This document shows, piece by piece, positions 58,558-64,000 of a stretch of DNA of 64,000 bases (its first letter is position 1; each line of letters begins with the position of its first letter). Made by a program: the position numbers and the translations under genes. A model generated the notes under the pieces. The model made no database searches, was not told the DNA's origin, and saw only the letters and a list, made by a program, of their open reading frames with translations. The stretch comes from Rhododendron vialii. Lineage: Eukaryota > Streptophyta > Magnoliopsida > Ericales > Ericaceae. Location: the NCBI RefSeq assembly GCF_030253575.1, contig NC_080567.1:35803501-35867500 (forward strand), given 5' to 3'.

Positions 58558-61500
58558 TTATAAGTTCCATGTTGTGAGAGCCATCAAAACCATCCCAAAG
58601 AACCGCTGCAAACCAACTTGTCTGCTATCTGAACTAGTGGGGCTGAAGGGGGCTACAGCAGCCTCAGGTAGGCTACACGTTCCAAACGTAACATTTTCCT
58701 GGAAAATAATTTTTCAGCATAAAATAATTTACAGAACAAATATTAATCAGTTATCCAATCTATCTTTGGATGAGTTGGTTTATGTCTTAATACCTATGGA
58801 GTCGCCGAACAGAACTTCTCATTTCATGACATGCTAAGTTTGTCTTTGCTCGTAATATATGATTAGAGTAGTGTCTTACAAAAAGAGGAAAAAGGGTAAA
58901 TTGTAGCTGTTGCATACCTTGCAGTTGGCAACACTATCACAGCCACAAACTAGATGCCCATTGGCGATATCAACAGCTTGAGGTGCTCCTCCTCCATCGC
59001 TTCTCTGCAACATTTAATTTGAGAGAGAGATTATTTCTACTCCCCACAGCAGGACTTTTTCAAAACCACAAAGTTTTAGCGTGTAAATAAACGATACCTT
59101 GTAGAAATCAACAGCAATAAAATTGGGCCACCGTTTACCAGATGCCTCGTAACAAGTGTTCATCATGCTTATTAAAGGAGCTGAATTATGCATGCAAGCT
59201 TGGGTAAAATCTGGATTGTCGGGAAAATAGTTCATTAGGACTAGAGACCTTGTTTTTGTGCTCATGGGAGATGACTCCGCACGGTTTGGACAAGAACCAG
59301 CTGTCAGTCCACCATTCCCATCTGCAATTCGAAATAAAGAAAAAATGTCTCTTCATGATTTTACTTGTTCTTTGAGTGTGCCTCAAATTTTCAAAAGGGG
59401 CACAAGCAAAACTCACATTGGTTCTCTACCAGGTATCTCCATTCATATGCAATCCCTTCAGAAGCCTCCTTGGCAGATTTCGAAGTGAAAACTACTAAAC
59501 GCTGATTTTGCTGAACCATGTCATCAACTGTTGGCCAATTTTCGCCATTCTTTGGCATCCGAGAAACAGGAAACCAATATTTCCTTAGGCCAGCAGCATC
59601 AAACACCTTTGTCAGGCCTTTTGGAGATGAAACGTAGTCTTCAATCATTATGGTGATGATTTCAGACGGGTTTGCCTCCAGAAACACTTGAATCTCTTTC
59701 AAAACTTTACTCACAGGTTGCTGGTGAATTACATTTGCATATATTAGGTATATATATCACAAGTAGCAACTTCATCAAGTAGTCATGCGTCAAGAATACA
59801 ACTTCCTAGGATCTGAATTAGTCATGAATCAAGCATACAGTTTCCAATCATCTGGAAGAGAGTACATGAAGTACTCGATTTTATGTTGTAGTCCTACAAA
59901 TTAAAATGGTTCTACCAAACAGAGTCAACCTTCAAAGGTAAGCATCGGTATCAGACTTGACTTTGGATGCTCCATTGCCACTAACCCTTTTTTTATTTAT
60001 TAAAACTAAAAAAAACCAAGCAACCAACCGGAAGGAGCGAACATCAAGATTTCATTTCATGTTTTAGGCATATATATTCACATGTTTCGGCAAAACAGGT
60101 TCAATCCTCCAAGGAAAGCTTTGGTATCAGACTTGACTTTGGCTGCTGTATAGAATTAACAAGTTTCCAAAAAAAAAAGCAACCAATTGGAAGGAGAGAC
60201 CACGAAGTACTCCATTTTTTTCTTTTAGGCATGCTTAGATATACAAATATGTTCCCGCAAAACAAAGTCAATCTTCAAAGGAAAGTTTGGGTACCGGACT
60301 TGACTTTGGCTGCCTCCATTGCCATTAAAATTTGTTTAAAAGCAACCAAACATCTGGGATTGACGTTTGCCTTATCTTCTTTATCAGTGGAGCATAAACT
60401 AAAACAAAGATCAAACTATGCTTATGTCCCAATCAATTAGGCTTCACTACACAATTTTGGAATTTTCTAAAATCCTGTAATAGTGCCAACACAAAATCAA
60501 ATGCTAAAAAGAATAAACAGAATGTTGTCAATTCCTTGCCATATCTGAATTTAGTTAAAACACTCACAAAAGCTGTGTAGTTGTAGCAGGTGCCGCCAAA
60601 GGAGTGGCATAACCATATGTCGTTGTTGAAGTCATACATATCTAGCATCAACCCTCTAACACCATTCTGCAAGATGAGGATTTCAAAACCATGAAATTCT
60701 TACACCATAAATAATGCATAAGTTCCACTTGAATAATGCAAGATTCGCTAATCAATGCAGAATGCTATTGTATAAGAACATACAATCAGGTCAAATTGCA
60801 ACATTGTGATAACATACTAGCATGCCTACTGCCCAGCAAATAGTGACAAAATTTGCTCGTCCAAAATTAATTCTGTTAGTATTTACTAAATGGTGGCATG
60901 GCCGATGGCAAACTTCCATTGTCAGCAGGTATTCCATTACACCCTAACCCAAGTAGTTTCACTCTAAGCCTGACGGTTTCAGGTTGCAAATGCACCACTA
61001 TGGGACTTGTAATTGTTCCCTAGGTTATTTTACTGTCCTTGTTGGTTGGGTTTTTAAATTAAGGTGATCCACTCCTTAGTTGCTGCGGGGGCCATCCGCA
61101 AGTCTTAGTTGATAGTAGTATTTTAGAAGTCAAGAGAAGTCTGCTTGTTTCAATGTATAGACGTTAAGAAATCCCCTTATTTAGAATACACAACAGGATC
61201 ACGAGTATACTCCCTCCGTCCCAAAATATTTGGTATTTTTCGATATTCGCGTCGTTCTTTAAACTCTTATATCTCTCAATTTATGATATTTTTTATAATT
61301 TTGAAAACTTTGTATTATAGATCTAATCGAGAACTATCAAACAAGATCCATATTGCATATTGTTGGAGATTCATATTGAAAGATACAAACGATTAAAAAC
61401 TGACACAAACATCGAAAAAGTCCAAATAATATGGGACGGAGGGAGTACATTATTACTCTACTAGTATGGTTTGTAGCTGATAGCTCAGTTGGCACTGAAC

Positions 61501-63219
61501 GTAAAATGGAAGTGGGAACACGTCTTTTAAGTTCGTAATCTATATTTAGTATATATCAACCTTCATCCTGTAATTTCAACAACAGATTCTAATCTAAATT
61601 CATGACTTTATGCATGAATTGAGATGTTCTGTTGAATAAAAACCAATCTAACAAAAGGGAAAAAAAAAATTTGTTGACTATGGAGATTTTGGAAATGTTT
61701 TACTGATGTAGGAGTAGTAAACTTCATTTACTATTTCGTACAACTATTACTAAAGCCTTTATGATGCTATAAGAGGAGTCTTGACCAATAGCTTTTTCCA
61801 GTTTGCTCAACCGTTAAGCTTTTAAAACAGCAATTGCAATTGTCCTCTTGTTCTGTTTTCCTTCTTGTTGTGGTTTTTGTTACTTTGCGCTTTTCCCAAC
61901 CCAGTCAAAAAGAAAATTAAAAAAACCCTAATAGTAGCCCTAATGGTTAGCCCGGTGACTTAATAGATTTGCTTTTCACACAATAAATCATGGTTCAATT
62001 TTTGAGGTCATGTCGCAAGATAGTAATTTTTTATGAATTTCTTGGTCCTCGCGTTAAGGTGTGAGTAAGTTAACCCGAATAATTTGACTTCCGAACCAAA
62101 TTTAAAAAAACAGCAATAGTACTGCTTTTCCAAAAGTCAAAAAGAAACCTTTATTTATCGTGAAGGAAAAAACAACAAAAGGACAAAACATACAGTCGTC
62201 ACCGCCAAACGACTGTCGAAGCCCTAACTTTACGGCTGAGAGAGAGAGAGAGAGACTTACATTGAGCTGATCGGTAATGCAGTCCTGCTGGTTCGTCGGA
62301 GCAAGAATCACAGACCCCGTATCCGACTTCTCCCCGAAACGAGCAAATGAATTGTGCGTCGTTAGCCACGAATACCTATTAAACGGTAGTCCTTTCACCT
62401 ATTCGAAATTCAACCAAAATTTTCTCAAACACTTGCGTCTATTATCTGCACATACGCATATTGCACGTATCTAAGGTTTTTTAACAACGGTATCAAGACT
62501 TGTAACGGTAATAATTGTGGGGGAACAATATCCGGAGTATCCAACCATACGTAACGGAATTAGTTGAACGGTCGTGGATTTTCAAAAATCATACTCCGAA
62601 AAAATAATCATAAGTGCCAAATCACTTCAAGCTTGACGGCCGTGAACGATTCTTGTGAATCAAGAATGGATTACTGCATGGAAATGGGGCGATACACATA
62701 CGACTTTTTATCACAAAAAAATCACGGCCGACATTTAAAACGCGAACGTATACATACCATTGAGGTTGGAATCGAAGGCCGGATGCGAGTGCAACGCGGG
62801 CGTATGTGTCCATTAGCAGGGCACGTTTCGCAATGTAGCCCCGAGTCGCAGTTACGGTCTAACGCGCATGTCTGTCCCTCCTGTTATCCAGTAGTAAATT
62901 AACTGATTCAAGACATGTACGCAGATATATATATATACATTTATACGAACACGTAAATTGATCTAGAAAGGATAAAGTGATGTTGATGAGAAGTACTAAT
63001 TAAGAAGAAGATCACCTTGAGAGCTGAAGAGAAACCTGAGAGAATGACTTGGAATAGCCCAGCGGCAATGCAGAGATTAAGCAGGAATTTGATTGTCTGA
63101 AAATAGAATTAACGACCGACGATTTAGTGCGTGAAAGAAAGTAGGAAGTGATCAAGAAACGGTTTGGAGAAAAGGAAATGATGACGTGATGAGAGAGAAT
63201 ACTAATTACTTGCCTTCAT
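58558..63219 (-). CDS. Secreted PI-PLC X-domain protein, 9 exons, 400 aa
   Basis: Exons: 63219-63214, 63096-63016, 62880-62758, 62398-62261, 60666-60568, 59720-59417, 59321-59098, 59004-58918, 58698-58558 (TAA). Frame is kept at every junction. Residues 3-29 form a signal peptide ([17 protein letters not shown]). A five-Cys segment (30-70) precedes the PI-PLC X region, with catalytic-type histidines at H85 (WLTTHNSF) and H137 (IWLCHSF). Further landmarks are [32 protein letters not shown] and FYKRSDGGG. The best match from memory is the Arabidopsis At5g67130 group. The C-terminus (about 380-400) is hydrophobic, so GPI anchoring is possible. These proteins lack the Ca-binding parts of canonical PLC and their reaction is not established. 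The first intron is GC-AG (AAG|GCAAGT), which leaves only six coding bases in exon 1. Confidence 0.92.
59905..60335. repeat. Diverged tandem repeat (~165 bp, about 3 units) in PI-PLC intron 5
   Basis: Each unit has 'tcaa.c.tccaaggaaagc', 'ggtatcagacttgactttgg' or close variants, and 'gcaaccaa..ggaaggag'. Confidence 0.8.
61210..61445. mobile_element. Stowaway-like MITE in PI-PLC intron 4
   Basis: TIRs CTCCCTCCGTCCCAAAATAT and inverted CTCCCTCCGTCCCATATTAT with TA duplications. Core 'gaactatcaaacaagatcc' near 61331-61349. Confidence 0.92.
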
Positions 63220-63233
63220 TGCTGATCTTCGGT

Positions 63234-63352
63234 TGTCTTCGGAGAGAGAGAGAGAGAGAATTTAGGTTAGAATCGTTTCTCTTAGCTAGAATCTGAAGGA
63301 GTTGAGGGTTCGATTTTAGTAGCGTTTTCTTTCTGGAGGGAAAATGGAGACG

Positions 63353-63385
<33 letters not shown>
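63234..63385 (-). promoter_or_regulatory. Leader and proximal promoter of the PI-PLC gene with two (CT)n tracts
   Basis: On the coding strand, (CT)n tracts lie at about 63382-63355 and 63260-63240, the second ~20 bp before the ATG. Confidence 0.5.
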
Positions 63386-63387
<2 letters not shown>

Positions 63388-63603
63388 ATAGACAGTCGGT
63401 ACAGAAAGCTGTTGTGTAAATCTAATTATCTGTAGGGGTTTTTCATTCGGTGGTAACGCTCTGTTAAATGATGAATGAATGGACGATAGCGGCCGGTGCT
63501 GGTTCGTTAAGCATTCGCGCACTTTTTTGTTGGGTTGGGCCAGTTTCTATGGTGTATACTAGCCCAATGCGGCCCATTAGGCCTGTTACTTTTTTTTGGT
63601 ACA

Positions 63604-63790
63604 TTAGGCCTAGGACTGCAAACGAGTCTAATCAAGCCAAGCTTTACAGTGCTCAAACTTATTTATTAAGTTTTTAACGAATTTGAGCTCGAGCTTGAGC
63701 TCAGTGAAAACTTAACAAGTCGAGCTTGAGCTGAGCGGGTCTTGGCTTGACTCGAGCTCGAGCTCGAGCTCGTTCACGAGCCTCAACGGA
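63604..63790. mobile_element. hAT-like fragment, related to 25086-25710
   Basis: Begins 'taggactgcaaacgagtcta' and is rich in 'gagctcgagcttgagctc' words. The other end was not found. Confidence 0.5.
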
Positions 63791-64000
63791 CCAACAAAAA
63801 ATGTATATATATCCTCGCATAGGCCTAATACAATCAAAAATATTTTGATTGTGAAGGTATATATCTTTCATTTTCCTATGAAACGGGGGTGTACTGGTGC
63901 GCGTGTGCTCTCGCCTCCCTTAGTTGACTGAAAAGTGAAAACGGAAAGAACAGTATGAAATAACAATAAAAATCCTAAACTTAAGTATATATACCCCGGC

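Noticed and set aside
61470..61545. tRNA-like 'gatagctcagttggcac' word
   Set aside because: An A-box-like string only; no cloverleaf, no B box at the right distance.

Overview
The window is nuclear DNA of a flowering plant, almost certainly a woody eudicot. The signs are split genes with GT-AG introns, AT-rich intergenic DNA, very long (CT)n tracts, many miniature inverted-repeat elements, tRNA-derived SINEs, LINE and Ty1-copia remnants, and plant-specific gene families. A placement in Ericales is only an impression. There are five protein genes plus one gene fragment. I see no CRISPR array, operon, phage or bacterial-type system.

Layout. (1) 1-29.9 kb is a tandem segmental duplication. The unit, read along +, is [WSD-type wax ester synthase gene, minus strand] - [spacer] - [RPS16, minus strand]. 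Copy 1 holds WSD-A (cut by the left edge; exons 1 and 2 visible), a transposon-filled spacer and only the last ~45 codons of RPS16 (13731-13839). Copy 2 holds a complete seven-exon WSD-B (13921-21358, 460 aa), its spacer, and intact RPS16 (29415-29858). The junction at about 13839/13840 lies inside the RPS16 reading frame. A dead LINE sits in intron 2 of both WSD genes, so it predates the duplication. Later insertions differ between copies and give natural filled and empty sites. (2) 30-37.7 kb has no gene and is full of foldback elements, including two almost equal-sized (762/763 bp) nested composites in opposite orientation. (3) 37810-40845 is a ZHOUPI/bHLH95-type transcription factor, + strand. 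(4) 41-45.9 kb is a gene-poor stretch with a SINE, a 324-bp inverted-repeat element with a perfect 8-bp target duplication, and a ~795-bp retroposon with a perfect 15-bp target duplication. (5) 45966-47213 is an intronless PUB25/26-type U-box E3 ligase, minus strand. (6) 47.3-58.5 kb is another repeat-filled gene-free stretch with one promoter-like patch near 50.6 kb. (7) 58558-63219 is a nine-exon secreted PI-PLC X-domain protein, minus strand, with a GC-AG first intron.

The genes do not form a pathway cluster. WSD enzymes make wax esters, and ZHOUPI orthologues affect embryo cuticle, but a functional link is not shown by proximity. The most informative content is structural: the mapped duplication breakpoint, the insertion history readable from paralogous segments, MITE families that share an internal 20-nt core despite different termini, and a nested foldback present twice as a unit. 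I joined the exons by hand from splice signals, frame continuity and family resemblance. No alignment or database search was run.
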